A stretch of 64,000 nucleotides of DNA, taken from the NCBI RefSeq assembly GCF_964253025.1, contig NZ_CAXUQC020000001.1, positions 3,782,001 to 3,846,000 on the forward strand. Reading direction: 5' to 3'. This DNA is from Rhizobacter sp964253025 (GTDB taxonomy: Bacteria; Pseudomonadota; Gammaproteobacteria; Burkholderiales; Burkholderiaceae_C). This document shows positions 8,894 through 20,243 of this stretch, one piece after another. The position numbers were made by a program, and so were the translations under genes. Position 1 is the stretch's first letter; each line of letters begins with the position of its first letter. The notes beneath the pieces were generated by a model. The model saw only the letters and a program-made list of their open reading frames with translations. It was not told where the DNA came from and made no database searches.

Positions 8894-9195
8894 GGCGCTG
8901 ACCGCCAGGCGGCGTCTCGCCCGGGGAGGGCGCACCGCTGGTCCGACCGCGCTATCATCGTTGCGTGATGACCCTCAGCCGCTCCCACGTCGACGTCACC
9001 GCCGCGCCCCGCACGCCGGTCGGCCGCGGCGTGCGCGCCATCGGCACGTCCATTCGAATTCGCCTGGATCGTTGAGCTGCGGCTTCGGCCGGTGCTCGAC
9101 GGTCCCGCACCGCCTCATCGCCCTCGTCCCGCCCGCAGACGCCCCGCGTCCGGACGCTCGAGCCGTTTTCGCGAAGCCCGAATGGAACATTCCTG
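8894..9195. other. Intergenic region between the T4SS operon and the dehydratase gene
   Basis: No convincing gene. A 35-codon open frame starting near 8968 has no ribosome-binding site and was not called. No terminator with a T-run was seen after the CHAP gene. The likely promoter of the dehydratase gene should lie here, but no clear -35/-10 pair could be picked. Confidence 0.4.
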
Positions 9196-10218
9196 ATGAA
9201 CACCAACGCAGCCGCCACGTCGGCGGAAACGCCCTATCCCACCCTCGACCAGATCCGCCGCACCGCTGACCGGCTCAATGGCCGCGTCCTGGAGACGCCC
9301 GTGTGGCGCTGGCAGACCGGCGAGGTCGAACGCGCGCTCTCGCCATCGACCGAGGTGTGGCTGAAGCTGGAGCTGTTCCAGCGCACCGGCAGCTTCAAGT
9401 TGCGCGGCGCCCTCAACAGCCTTGCCGCACTGGATGCCGCCACGCTGTCGCGTGGCGTCGTGGCGGCCAGTGCCGGCAACCACGCCATCGCGACCGCACA
9501 CGCCGCCCGCGTGGCCGGCACCACGGCCACCGTCTGCATGCCCCGCACCGCCAACCCGGCGCGGGTGGCCGCCTGCGAGGCCGAAGGCGGCGTGGTGCGA
9601 CTGACGGACACCGTGCACGACGCGTTCGCGCTCGCCCAACGCCTGGTGGAGACCGAGCAACGGACGATGGTGCATCCCTTCGACGGCCCGCGCATCGCCG
9701 AGGGCACCGCCACCGTCGGCCTGGAGTTCATGCAACAGGTGCCCGGACTCGATGCGGTCGTGGTGCCGGTGGGTGGCGGCGGCCTGTGCGCCGGCATCTC
9801 GGCCGCCGTCAAGCAGCTCAACCCCGCGTGCCGGGTCTACGGCGTCGAACCGGTGGGCGCCGACGCCATGTACCGCAGCTTCCAAGCCGGCGAACCGGTG
9901 CGGCTCGACCGGGTGGACACCATCGCCGACAGCCTGGGCGCCCCCTACGCCCTGCCCTACAGCCTTGGCGTCTGCCAGCGCTTCGTCGACGAGATCGTCC
10001 GGGTCGACGACGACGCCCTCTGCCGATCGATGGCCCACCTTTTCCGGGACATGAAGCTCGTCGCCGAACCCGCCGCGGCCGCGGCCACTGCGGCGCTGCT
10101 CGGCCCGCTGCGCGAGCGCCTGGACGGCCAGCGCGTCGGCCTCGTGGTGTGCGGCACCAACATCGACCCCAAGCGCTTCAACGACGCGCTGCTGCGGGCG
10201 GCTGCATCGCAGGGCTGA
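9196..10218 (+). CDS. Threonine/serine dehydratase family, PLP-dependent, without regulatory domain
   Basis: A 340-aa fold-type II PLP enzyme. The lysine that binds PLP is Lys68 in SFKLRGAL, the substrate-binding loop is SAGNHAIA, and the phosphate-binding Gly-rich loop is PVGGGGLCAG. Such enzymes deaminate L-threonine (or L-serine) to 2-oxobutyrate (or pyruvate) and ammonia in the cytosol. The protein ends after the catalytic domain, so the C-terminal ACT-like domains of biosynthetic IlvA are missing. This fits a catabolic or moonlighting dehydratase more than feedback-controlled isoleucine synthesis. Exact substrate cannot be read from sequence: serine racemase and hydroxyectoine-type dehydratases share the motifs. 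Confidence 0.85.
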   Translation: MNTNAAATSAETPYPTLDQIRRTADRLNGRVLETPVWRWQTGEVERALSPSTEVWLKLELFQRTGSFKLRGALNSLAALDAATLSRGVVAASAGNHAIATAHAARVAGTTATVCMPRTANPARVAACEAEGGVVRLTDTVHDAFALAQRLVETEQRTMVHPFDGPRIAEGTATVGLEFMQQVPGLDAVVVPVGGGGLCAGISAAVKQLNPACRVYGVEPVGADAMYRSFQAGEPVRLDRVDTIADSLGAPYALPYSLGVCQRFVDEIVRVDDDALCRSMAHLFRDMKLVAEPAAAAATAALLGPLRERLDGQRVGLVVCGTNIDPKRFNDALLRAAASQG

Positions 10219-10289
10219 GGTCCGGGGGCTCGCCCTGGGCTTGGCGGCCTGCAAAGGTCCTAGGATCGGGGCGACGCCACCTGCACCCC

Positions 10290-11837
10290 ATGTTCCCGTC
10301 CCTTCGCCTCCTTGCCACCCCGCGCACCCTGCGCATCCTGCTGCTGGCGCTGACCGCGGCGCTGCTGTCCGCCTGCGCCGGGTTGCCGGAGACGCCCCAG
10401 CCCTTCACCCATGCACTGCAGCGGCCCGAGGGCACGCCGCTCGGCGCCGCCGTCGCCGGCCAGGCCGCCCCCCGCCAAGGCGGTTCCGGCCTGCGCCTGC
10501 TCGTGCGCGGTGCGGAGGCGCTGGCCGCCCGCGAGGCACTGGCGCTCTCGGCCAGCGCCACCCTCGACCTGCAGTACTACATCCTGGCCGACGACAGTTC
10601 CAGCCGCGGCCTGCTCGCGCTGGTGGCGCAGGCAGCCGACCGCGGCGTCCGGGTTCGCCTGCTGGTGGACGACGTGCACACCGGAACGCGAGATGCGGCA
10701 CTCGCTGAGTTCGCCGCCCATCCCGGCATCGAGGTGCGGGTGTTCAACCCCTTCCGCATCCGCGCACGCATGGGCCTGCGTCGCGGCACCGAACTGCTGT
10801 TGCGCTCCGACCGGCTGAACCGCCGCATGCACAACAAGATCATGGTGGCCGACAACGCGGCAGCGATCGTCGGCGGCCGCAACATCGGCAATGCCTACTT
10901 CGGGCAGACCTCGGAAACCGCCTTCCTCGACCTGGACGTGCTGGCCATCGGGCCGGTCGTCAAGGAGGCGTCGGCCAGCTTCGACGCCTACTGGAACAGC
11001 GCCTGGGCGGTGCCCGTCGAGACCTTCGCCGCCGTGACGGATTCGCACCCGGTCGCGCCGCTCCCAGAGCCTCGCGCGAGCGACGAGGGCGAGGCCATGG
11101 CACGGGCCTTGTTCGACGGCACGCTGGCGTTCGAATGGGGCCCGGCCCGCGCGCTCTGGGACCTGCCGGAGAAGGCAGGCGGCCGCGACGCCGCCGCCCG
11201 TGATGGCGTGCGCATGGCCCCGTCGCTGCGCGCCCTCGTGATGTCGGCACGCGAACGGGTGACCATCGTCTCGGCGTACTTCGTGCCGGGGCGCGATGGT
11301 GTGGAGCAGCTGGCCGGCCTGGTGCGCCGCGGGGTGACGCTCAGCGTGCTGACCAACTCGCTGGCCGCCACCGACGTGGTGGCCGCGCACGCCGGCTACG
11401 CCCACTACCGCACCGAACTTGCGCGGGCCGGCGTCGTGCTTCACGAACTTCGTCCGCTGTCCGGCCGCAGCGGCCCGCCGGGAACGGGCGGCTCCGGACC
11501 CTTCAGTTCGCGCACCAGCCTGCATGCCAAGGCGTTCATCATCGACGGCCGCACCGTTGTCGTGGGCTCGCCGAATGCAGACCTGCGCTCGGCCTGGCTG
11601 AACACCGAACTGGTGTTCGTCGTCGAAAGCGAGAGCCTCGCCCGCAGCCTCGAGGGATTGATCGATCGCGCCGCCGACGAGCGCAGCCATCGGGTTCGCT
11701 GGAACGGCAGCCGGCTCACCTGGGAGCGGCGCGAGGGCGACCGCATCGTCGTGCTGGAGGACGAACCGGACACGACCGCCTGGCGGCGCCTGCTGTCCGA
11801 CCTGCTCTGGATCGTGGCGCCCGAGACTTCGCTTTGA
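10290..11837 (+). CDS. Phospholipase-D family lipoprotein, cardiolipin synthase ClsC-like
   Basis: A 515-aa protein with a lipoprotein signal (LLSACAG, lipid on Cys near residue 30) and two HKD motifs. The first is at His181 (HNKIMVADNAAAIVGGRN), the second at His412 (HAKAFIIDGRTVVVGSPN). The RNIGNAYF sequence after the first HKD is typical of the ClsC/YmdC branch, which makes cardiolipin from two phospholipids at the membrane. Both catalytic motifs are complete. The ATG at 10290 gives an ideal lipoprotein signal; the same frame is open far upstream, but that part overlaps the dehydratase gene. It probably has its own promoter in the 71-base gap. Confidence 0.85.
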   Translation: MFPSLRLLATPRTLRILLLALTAALLSACAGLPETPQPFTHALQRPEGTPLGAAVAGQAAPRQGGSGLRLLVRGAEALAAREALALSASATLDLQYYILADDSSSRGLLALVAQAADRGVRVRLLVDDVHTGTRDAALAEFAAHPGIEVRVFNPFRIRARMGLRRGTELLLRSDRLNRRMHNKIMVADNAAAIVGGRNIGNAYFGQTSETAFLDLDVLAIGPVVKEASASFDAYWNSAWAVPVETFAAVTDSHPVAPLPEPRASDEGEAMARALFDGTLAFEWGPARALWDLPEKAGGRDAAARDGVRMAPSLRALVMSARERVTIVSAYFVPGRDGVEQLAGLVRRGVTLSVLTNSLAATDVVAAHAGYAHYRTELARAGVVLHELRPLSGRSGPPGTGGSGPFSSRTSLHAKAFIIDGRTVVVGSPNADLRSAWLNTELVFVVESESLARSLEGLIDRAADERSHRVRWNGSRLTWERREGDRIVVLEDEPDTTAWRRLLSDLLWIVAPETSL

Positions 11838-12036
11838 GGCGACGCCGCCCGGGCGGTGGACGGCCAGTCAGTTCAGTGGCCGCCAAGGCGATCGCCCGCA
11901 ACGGCACAGTTGCCTCTGAACATCCAAGCCCGACGCTTTGCGAAGAACGCGACCGTCCAGCCTGGATGCGATGAACAAGCTCGTCAAGGCGCTGGAAGCC
12001 GCCCCCGAACTGCGCCGTTGATCGCCTGAACGGACG

Positions 12037-12068
12037 AAGGCCCGCACCTCTCGGCGCGGGCCTTTTTT
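12037..12068 (+). terminator. Rho-independent terminator downstream of the phospholipase-D gene
   Basis: A 9-bp stem, AAGGCCCGC (12037-12045) pairing with GCGGGCCTT (12056-12064), has a 10-base loop and leads into six T (12063-12068). It is oriented to stop rightward transcripts, just before the converging chemoreceptor gene. The 200 bases between the phospholipase gene and this hairpin hold only a 16-codon open frame (11971-12021) that was not called. Confidence 0.85.
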
Positions 12069-12091
12069 CATGGCGACGGACTGGCCTGCGC

Positions 12092-13645
12092 TCAGCCGAG
12101 GCGGAACACCTGCACGCCCTCGCGCAAGCCGTCGGCCTGCGCCTTCATGCTTTCGGCCGCGGCGCTGGACTGCTCCACCAGGGCGGCATTCTGCTGCGTC
12201 ATGCGGTCGAGCTGGACGACGGCCTGGTTGATCTGGCCAAGGCCCTCGCTCTGCTCGCTGGTGGCCGCCGTGATCTCGCCGATCACCTGCGACACGCGCT
12301 GCACCGAGTTCACGATGTCGTCCATCGTCACGCCGGCCTCGCGCACCAGCACCGAGCCCGACTCGACCTGTTCCACCGAGCGGCTGATCAGCTGCTTGAT
12401 CTCCTTGGCCGCCTGGGCCGAGCGCTGGGCCAGGGTGCGCACCTCGGCCGCCACCACGGCGAAGCCGCGGCCCTGCTCGCCGGCGCGCGCCGCTTCCACC
12501 GCGGCGTTCAGCGCGAGGATGTTGGTCTGGAACGCGATGCCGTCGATCACCCCGATGATCTCGCCGATCTGGCGGGAGCTGGCGGTGATGGCTTCCATGT
12601 TCGTCACCACGCTTGCAACGACCTCGCCACCCTTGGTGGCCGCGCTGGCCGCAGAGCCGGCCAGTTCGCAGGCGGTGCGTGCCGATTCGGCCGACTGGCG
12701 CACCGTGCCGGTCAACTGGCTCATGGACGATGCGGTCTGCTGAAGGTTCGCGGCAGCCTGCTCGGTGCGCTCGGACAGGTCGCGGTTGCCGGTGGCGATT
12801 TCGCTGCTGGAGGTGCCGATGCCGTCCACCGACTGGCGGATCTGGCCAACCAGCGTGGCGAGCGAGCCCACCATCTTCGACAGCCCGGCTTGCAGCTGGC
12901 CGAGTTCATCATCGCGGTCGACCGTGATGCGCACCGACAGGTCGCCATTGCCGACGGATTCCACCGCGCGCACCACCGTCAGGACCGGCCGCGTGATGCT
13001 GCGGGTGATCAGAACGGCGAGCAGGACACCCGACAACAGCGCCAAGGCCACGGCCGCGAGCGTGACGGCCAACGCGCGTTCATAGGCACCCAGTGCATCG
13101 GCCTTGGCCTGCTTGGCGCCTTCCTCGTTGAACTTGATCAGGTCGGCCAGGGCCTTTTCGCCCGCGATCATGTCCTTGGCCACTTTCTCGTTGAGGTCGA
13201 AGAGCGCCTGCGGGTCGCGGCTTTCGCTGGCCTTCATGAAGCCGAGCAGCGCCACGTTGGCCTCGCCGATCACGCCGACCCGCGCCTTCACGGCGTCGAG
13301 CAGCGCACCTTCTTCAGGCGAAGCGACGTGGTCGGTGTAGCCCTTGAGCAGCTCGGCGATGTGAACTGCGTGGCCGGCGATGTCGCGTTCACGCACGCCC
13401 ACGTCCGCCAACGGGCTGGTCGCGGTGAGGCGAAGCTGCGCACGGCGCGTGCTGTGCAGGTAGTGACGGATGTCGTTGGTCTGCTGCAGGCCGGCGAGCC
13501 AGCGATCGGTCACGGTGACCGTGCCCGCGTAGATGGTCTTCATCTGCGACACGGCGACGAGCGCGCTGCCGATGCACAGGACGAGCACGGCGGCAAAGGC
13601 GAGGCCGAGCCGGGCGCCAAGGGAGCGGGTGTGGGACTTCAGCAC
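12092..13645 (-). CDS. Methyl-accepting chemotaxis protein
   Basis: A 517-aa chemoreceptor: first membrane helix near residues 10-30, a periplasmic helical ligand-binding domain of about 150 residues (four-helix-bundle type), a second membrane helix, a HAMP linker, and the long cytosolic signalling coil. The hairpin tip that contacts CheA/CheW is intact (GIAFQTNILALNAAVEAAR). There is no C-terminal NWETF-type tether, the sequence ending VFRLG, so it depends on other receptors for CheR docking. The GTG at 13645 was chosen because it gives a normal first membrane helix; upstream codons in the frame look non-coding. No chemotaxis genes lie nearby, and the ligand is unknown. Confidence 0.88.
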   Translation of the reverse strand: MLKSHTRSLGARLGLAFAAVLVLCIGSALVAVSQMKTIYAGTVTVTDRWLAGLQQTNDIRHYLHSTRRAQLRLTATSPLADVGVRERDIAGHAVHIAELLKGYTDHVASPEEGALLDAVKARVGVIGEANVALLGFMKASESRDPQALFDLNEKVAKDMIAGEKALADLIKFNEEGAKQAKADALGAYERALAVTLAAVALALLSGVLLAVLITRSITRPVLTVVRAVESVGNGDLSVRITVDRDDELGQLQAGLSKMVGSLATLVGQIRQSVDGIGTSSSEIATGNRDLSERTEQAAANLQQTASSMSQLTGTVRQSAESARTACELAGSAASAATKGGEVVASVVTNMEAITASSRQIGEIIGVIDGIAFQTNILALNAAVEAARAGEQGRGFAVVAAEVRTLAQRSAQAAKEIKQLISRSVEQVESGSVLVREAGVTMDDIVNSVQRVSQVIGEITAATSEQSEGLGQINQAVVQLDRMTQQNAALVEQSSAAAESMKAQADGLREGVQVFRLG

Positions 13646-13840
13646 AGGGGAGCACCTCGGAAGGAAGGTCCGGCAGCGGGCCGGGACCGGGACGAACGGA
13701 CGCCGCTGGAGCGGCGCGGGTCCGTTGTTATCGACGCACCGGATCGGTGCTTGAACCGGTCCGCGTGATCGAATTGGCACCTGCCACCCCGACGTGGCAG
13801 GGCCGATCCCCCGCCTGGCGTTCCCCTGGCGGACCGCCGC

Positions 13841-14164
13841 TCAGCGCTGTTCGGCAGGCACCGTCACGCTCAGGCCTTGATGGTCGGGCGACAGCATCAC
13901 CTGGCAGGCGAGCCGGCTGGTCGGGAGTCGCTCGGCCGCGGTGAAACCGAGCGTCTCGTCCTCGCGCGCGGAGGGTGCGGGCAAGCGTGCCGCCCACTCC
14001 GGGTCCACGTAGACATGGCACGTGCCGCACGACGCGCCACCGCCGCATTCGGCGAGGATGCCGTCGACACCGTAGCCGGTGGCGGCCTGCATCAGGGTGA
14101 CGCCCTCGGGCGCCTCGAAGCCGACCTCTGAACCGTCGGACAAATGGAAAGTGATATCGGGCAT
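13841..14164 (-). CDS. 2Fe-2S ferredoxin, adrenodoxin/terpredoxin type
   Basis: A 107-aa ferredoxin with the cluster ligands in CGGGASCGTC and a fourth Cys in LACQV, about 36 residues further on. This C-x5-C-x2-C...C spacing is that of the adrenodoxin branch, which passes electrons from an NADH-dependent reductase to cytochrome P450 or Rieske oxygenases. It differs from the plant-type spacing and from the IscFdx context: no isc genes are next to it. No P450 or reductase gene is in the window, so the partner is unknown. The start MPDITFH is normal for the family. An inverted-repeat element lies just upstream, possibly inside its promoter region. Confidence 0.85.
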   Translation of the reverse strand: MPDITFHLSDGSEVGFEAPEGVTLMQAATGYGVDGILAECGGGASCGTCHVYVDPEWAARLPAPSAREDETLGFTAAERLPTSRLACQVMLSPDHQGLSVTVPAEQR

Positions 14165-14229
14165 GGGCAGATCGTGACAACCAGGCCGTGAGTGTGCCTC
14201 CATCCGGACCGCGGCCGCGGCGTCACGAG

Positions 14230-14408
14230 CTAGGAGCGTGGGCGGCAGAGAGAAGGGCTCGCGTTGGCCCTTCGGGCCGGGGCGATTCGCGGGGGCATCC
14301 TTCGTTGCCGACTCGTTGTGTGGCTCGCCACACGGCCTCGCCGGCGCCTCGTCTGCCACCGCGACTCGCTCCGGCGCGAGCCCTTCTCTCTGCCGCCCAC
14401 GCTCCTAG
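14230..14408. repeat. 179-bp element bounded by perfect 34-bp inverted repeats
   Basis: The arms 14230-14263 and 14375-14408 are exact reverse complements; each arm contains GGAGCGTGGGCGGCAGAGAG or its complement. The 111-base interior contains two more hairpins: GGCCC-TTC-GGGCC (from 14266) and GTGTGG-CTCG-CCACAC (from about 14317). One arm-like copy recurs at 25196-25220, which suggests a dispersed family. The element fills most of the gap between the ferredoxin gene and the cyanophycinase-like gene. No open frame of its own is convincing. A MITE-like non-autonomous element or an extended RNA hairpin are both possible. Confidence 0.8.
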
Positions 14409-14467
14409 GGATGGACCGGGCGCGGCGTGAACCGCACAGTCGGCCACCCCTTTTCCTGAGGCCGGCC

Positions 14468-16300
14468 ATGCACATGCTTCTTCTCCGCCGCTCGCTGCTG
14501 CTGGCCGGCCTGCTGGGCATCGCGCTGCCTGCCGCATCGCACGATGGCGATCGGGAACGGGCTCGACCGGCGCGCGCCCTGCACGCCATCGGCGGCGGCT
14601 ACGACAAGGCCCTGGAGACCTACGCCCTCGACGTGGCGCGGCAGACCCGAGGGCCGGCGGTGCACATGGTGATGGTGCCGGCGGCCTTCGCCGACGATCC
14701 GGTGCTGCCGGAGGACCCGATCATCCTTGCCGAGGACGTTGCCGCCCTGCAGGCGGCGTGCGACAAGGTACTCGACCGCGCGGCCCACCCCGGCGGCTGC
14801 CATGTCAGCTCGGTGCCCCTCTTCGTCGCCGCCGACGCTCACGCGCCGGCCATCGTGTCGGCCTTGCGCGCCCCGGCGGTCGACGGCATCTTCTTCACCG
14901 GCGGGGACCAGGGTTACGCGATGCGGATCCTCGCCGGGTCGCCCGCCGAGGCGGCCCTGTCGGAAGCGGCCGATCGCGGCGTGGTGTTCGGCGGGACGAG
15001 CGCGGGCGCCGCTATCCAGTCGCGTGTGATGAACGCGGGCTACACGGACGCGGGCGACAGCACCAATGCGCTCGAGAAAGGGTCCATCGATCTCTGGTAC
15101 GGGCGTCCTTCCGGCCACCGCGGCTTGCGTTTCGGCTCGCGGCAGGTGGTCATCGACGAGCACACCCATTCGCGAGGGCGGCTGGGCCGCATGATCAACG
15201 CCTCGGCGCAGACGGCCGACGTGCTCGGGCAGGGCGGCCTGCTGGGGCTCGGCCTGGACTACGACACCGGCGTCTCCATCGTGGGCGATCGATGGTTGAC
15301 GGGCGTGGGCGGCGTGTCCTCGGGCCTGGTCGTGGACCTCGTCACCGCACGTGCGCGCCATGCCTGGGTCGGACCCCGGGCGGCCTTGAGCGCGCGCCGC
15401 GTCGTGACCCACGTGCTGCCGCCCGCGCGCGGCCTGGCATTCGACCTGTCTTCCCGCACGCCGTGGCTCGGCGGGCGCCCGGTGCGCTTTGACGGCCTGC
15501 CGCGAGCGCCGCTGCGGCTGCGAGCTGCCCCGGGCGCAACCCTCATGCTCTCGGGCGACGTTGCCGACGACCTGGACGGTCCCGTGATCCGCGAGTTCGT
15601 GCGCCGGGCGTCGCGCCAGCGCCTGGGCAAGCTCGTCATCGTCGCCGCCGCATGGTCCGACCTGGCGGAAACCCAGGCGCTGGCAACGCAGTACCAGCAG
15701 GCGATCGTGCGGGCCGGCTGGGCCGGCTCCACCAGCGTGCACCTGCACGGGCAGACCGCCCTGGACCCGGCTCGCGCACGCGACGCGACGGCCGTGCTGG
15801 TCATCGGTCGGGACCAGTCGCGGATGGGGTCCGTGGTGGCCGATCCCGCTTTCACGGCCTGGCTCAGGCTCGCCGCACGCCACGCCGAGGTGGTGATGTT
15901 GGAGCGCGCGATGGCCGCGGCGGCCGGACCGCACTACCACGCCGTGGGCGAGGGCGACAGCGCAGACGACGCCATCGCCGCCTTTACCGTCGCCGGCACA
16001 CGGGTGCAGCGCGGACTCGGCCTCGTACAGGGCGCCGCGGTCGAACCGCGTCTCCAGGTCGACCGACGCTGGGGCCGCCTCTACGGCCTGGGCTTGCAGC
16101 ATCGGCACACCCCGGCACTGGGCATCAGCGAATTGACCGCGCTGGTTCTCGAGGGACACCGCGCCGCGGTGCTCGGGCGACAGCCAGTGGTCGCGGTGGA
16201 TTCGCGAGGCGCCACGCACTTCGCGGGCAGCAACGGCGCCTTCGGCGCATTGAACGTGCTTGTCGATGTCTACCAGCCCGGCGAATCGGTGGGTGACTGA
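14468..16300 (+). CDS. Secreted cyanophycinase-like S51 peptidase with a second, degenerate S51-like domain
   Basis: A 610-aa protein with a signal peptide (residues 1 to about 24). The N-terminal half has peptidase S51 landmarks: the opening IGGGYD, FTGGDQ, and GGTSAGAA carrying the nucleophile Ser178. Cyanophycinases cut the arginyl-aspartate polymer cyanophycin; secreted members degrade it outside the cell. The family is normally 270-400 residues. The second half repeats the fold pattern: TLMLSGDVADDLDG matches the opening and LVIGRDQSRM matches the FTGGDQ block, but LERAMAAAA replaces GTSAGA, so this half appears inactive. The ATG at 14468 lies after the inverted-repeat element; the frame stays open upstream, but that part is repeat sequence. 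Confidence 0.8.
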   Translation: MHMLLLRRSLLLAGLLGIALPAASHDGDRERARPARALHAIGGGYDKALETYALDVARQTRGPAVHMVMVPAAFADDPVLPEDPIILAEDVAALQAACDKVLDRAAHPGGCHVSSVPLFVAADAHAPAIVSALRAPAVDGIFFTGGDQGYAMRILAGSPAEAALSEAADRGVVFGGTSAGAAIQSRVMNAGYTDAGDSTNALEKGSIDLWYGRPSGHRGLRFGSRQVVIDEHTHSRGRLGRMINASAQTADVLGQGGLLGLGLDYDTGVSIVGDRWLTGVGGVSSGLVVDLVTARARHAWVGPRAALSARRVVTHVLPPARGLAFDLSSRTPWLGGRPVRFDGLPRAPLRLRAAPGATLMLSGDVADDLDGPVIREFVRRASRQRLGKLVIVAAAWSDLAETQALATQYQQAIVRAGWAGSTSVHLHGQTALDPARARDATAVLVIGRDQSRMGSVVADPAFTAWLRLAARHAEVVMLERAMAAAAGPHYHAVGEGDSADDAIAAFTVAGTRVQRGLGLVQGAAVEPRLQVDRRWGRLYGLGLQHRHTPALGISELTALVLEGHRAAVLGRQPVVAVDSRGATHFAGSNGAFGALNVLVDVYQPGESVGD

Positions 16301-16435
16301 CTGAGGACAAGGCCTTCCGCGTCGCGTGGCGCGAGCGCTGTGCGCAACCCGACGGCTGCATCCGACCGGGCGGCCGAAATCCGTTCAGCGCGGGATTCGC
16401 ACGATTTTTCACTGTGCAGCCCGATACGCAGCACG

Positions 16436-16441
16436 TATAAC
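16436..16441 (+). promoter_or_regulatory. Candidate -10 element for the hybrid kinase gene
   Basis: TATAAC lies 37 bases before the GTG start in an otherwise GC-rich gap. No good -35 hexamer stands 16-18 bases upstream, so either an activator is needed or the match is fortuitous. Confidence 0.3.
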
Positions 16442-16478
16442 TGTCCCTCGGGCCGACTGCCCGTGGTGCGGAGATCCG

Positions 16479-18758
<2,280 letters not shown>

Positions 18759-18841
18759 CGCGGCCCTGCCCGGCCCACTGTCCCTGGCCAACATCGCGGC
18801 CAGCGCGCTTGATAGAGCGCTGACCGAGGCGAGGGCCTGGC

Positions 18842-20221
18842 TCAGGGCTCCCGCAGGCGCTGCAGCGCTTCTGCCGGCAAGACCGCCTCGACGATCGTGC
18901 CTGCTCCGGGCGAGGAATGCAGCTGCAGGCTGCCGCCGATCGCCTCAAGCCGCTCGCGCATGTTGCGCAGGCCGATGCCCCGGCGCGGGTCGAGTTGCAC
19001 GGCCTGCAGATCGAAGCCGCGGCCGTCATCGGCGACGCTGAGGCGAAGGCCTTCGGCGTCCTCCTGCAGCGCAATGCGCACCTGGCGTGCGCCCGCGTGC
19101 TTGCCGATGTTGGTCAGCGCCTCCTGGGTCACCCGGAACAGCACGGTGGCCACCTCGGCCGGCAGGCGCTCGCCGTCGTCCAGTGCCAGCGCCTGCACGA
19201 TGACCTGTGCGCCGCCCGCTTCGCTGACCTCACGGCCCAGCTGCTCCAGCGCCGCGGGCAGGCCGAGGGTGTCGAGCATCGCCGGACGCAAGCGGTGCGA
19301 CAGGCGCCGGACCTCGACGAGTGAATCGTTGATGCGTGCCAACGCAGTGCCAAGCGCGCCGGGGACGGCGCTGCGGCTGCGTTCCATCGCGTCCACGACC
19401 GACTCGATCAGCAGCTTGGTGGACACGAGCGTCTGGCTCGTGCCGTCGTGCAGTTCGCGCGCCAGGTGGGCCCGCTCGTCCTCCTGCGAGCGCACGACCT
19501 GGCGCGCCATGAGTCGCAGCTTGGCATCGGCCACCTTGTGCTCGCTGATGTTGAGCCACAGGCCGCTCGCGCTGATGAGGGCGACGCCCACCGCCGCGAT
19601 GCCCGCGATCCAGAGGAGGGTCGTCTCGATGTGCCGGCTCACCTGCTGGTCGAGCGTGCGCAAGGTCTGCTCGATGTCGTCCAGGTAGAGCCCCGTGCCG
19701 ATCATCCAGCCCCATTTGGGCAGGGCGATCACATAGCCCATCTTCTGCACCCGCTGTCCCGTGGAGGGCTTGCGCCACTGGTACTTGATGAAACCGCCGC
19801 CCGCACGGGCCTTGGCCACCAGGTGCTGGATGGTGGGCACGCCCTGGTCATCGCGCAGGTCCCAGAGGTCGGTGCCGACCAGTTCGGGCTGGCGGGGGTG
19901 CATCAGCGAGCGGCCGTTCAGGTCGTAGACGAAGAAATAGCCGTCGTCGCCATAGTCGAGCGAGGCCAGCAGCCGCAGCGCCTGATCGCGCCGGGCCGGC
20001 GTGTCCTCCCCCTCGTCGTAGAGCGGGGTGAGGATGCTGCGCGCCAGATCGACGTAGTGGCGCAGCTCGGCTTCGCGCGCCGCCATGTAAGCCTGCTCCA
20101 CCAGCGCCCGCTCGCGTTCGGCGAGCGAGCGTTCCTGGTGCCGCACGCCCGTGGCGATCAGGGCGAGCGACAGCAGCAGCGGCAAGGCCGCGAGCAGGAG
20201 CAGCTTGGACTGGAGGCGCAT
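18842..20221 (-). CDS. Single-Cache sensor histidine kinase, NarX/LytS-like HisKA_3 type
   Basis: A 459-aa membrane kinase. The signal-anchor helix is near residues 8-25. The periplasmic single-Cache domain (GDDGYFFVYDLNGRSLMHP, GWMIGTGLYLDDIE) is of the type that binds small carboxylates. Then come a second membrane helix near 200-222, the HisKA_3 box with His258 (ARELHDGTSQ), and an HATPase_c domain (VADDGRGF, GIGLRNMRERL). Such kinases pair with NarL/FixJ regulators. It lies 22 bases after ybdD on the same strand and so in an operon with cstA, which suggests it senses the substrate of that transporter. The best partner regulator in view is the LuxR-type gene at 24488-25126. Confidence 0.87.
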   Translation of the reverse strand: MRLQSKLLLLAALPLLLSLALIATGVRHQERSLAERERALVEQAYMAAREAELRHYVDLARSILTPLYDEGEDTPARRDQALRLLASLDYGDDGYFFVYDLNGRSLMHPRQPELVGTDLWDLRDDQGVPTIQHLVAKARAGGGFIKYQWRKPSTGQRVQKMGYVIALPKWGWMIGTGLYLDDIEQTLRTLDQQVSRHIETTLLWIAGIAAVGVALISASGLWLNISEHKVADAKLRLMARQVVRSQEDERAHLARELHDGTSQTLVSTKLLIESVVDAMERSRSAVPGALGTALARINDSLVEVRRLSHRLRPAMLDTLGLPAALEQLGREVSEAGGAQVIVQALALDDGERLPAEVATVLFRVTQEALTNIGKHAGARQVRIALQEDAEGLRLSVADDGRGFDLQAVQLDPRRGIGLRNMRERLEAIGGSLQLHSSPGAGTIVEAVLPAEALQRLREP

Positions 20222-20243
20222 GGCCCATTGTCGCGCCGCTGCC

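Noticed and set aside
8968..9075. 35-codon open frame before the dehydratase gene
   Set aside because: No ribosome-binding site, no recognisable peptide pattern, and Arg/Thr-rich composition as in random GC-rich sequence.
11971..12021. 16-codon frame MNKLVKALEAAPELRR before the terminator
   Set aside because: The peptide looks somewhat protein-like but is too short to support and has no start signal; possibly the end of a decayed gene.
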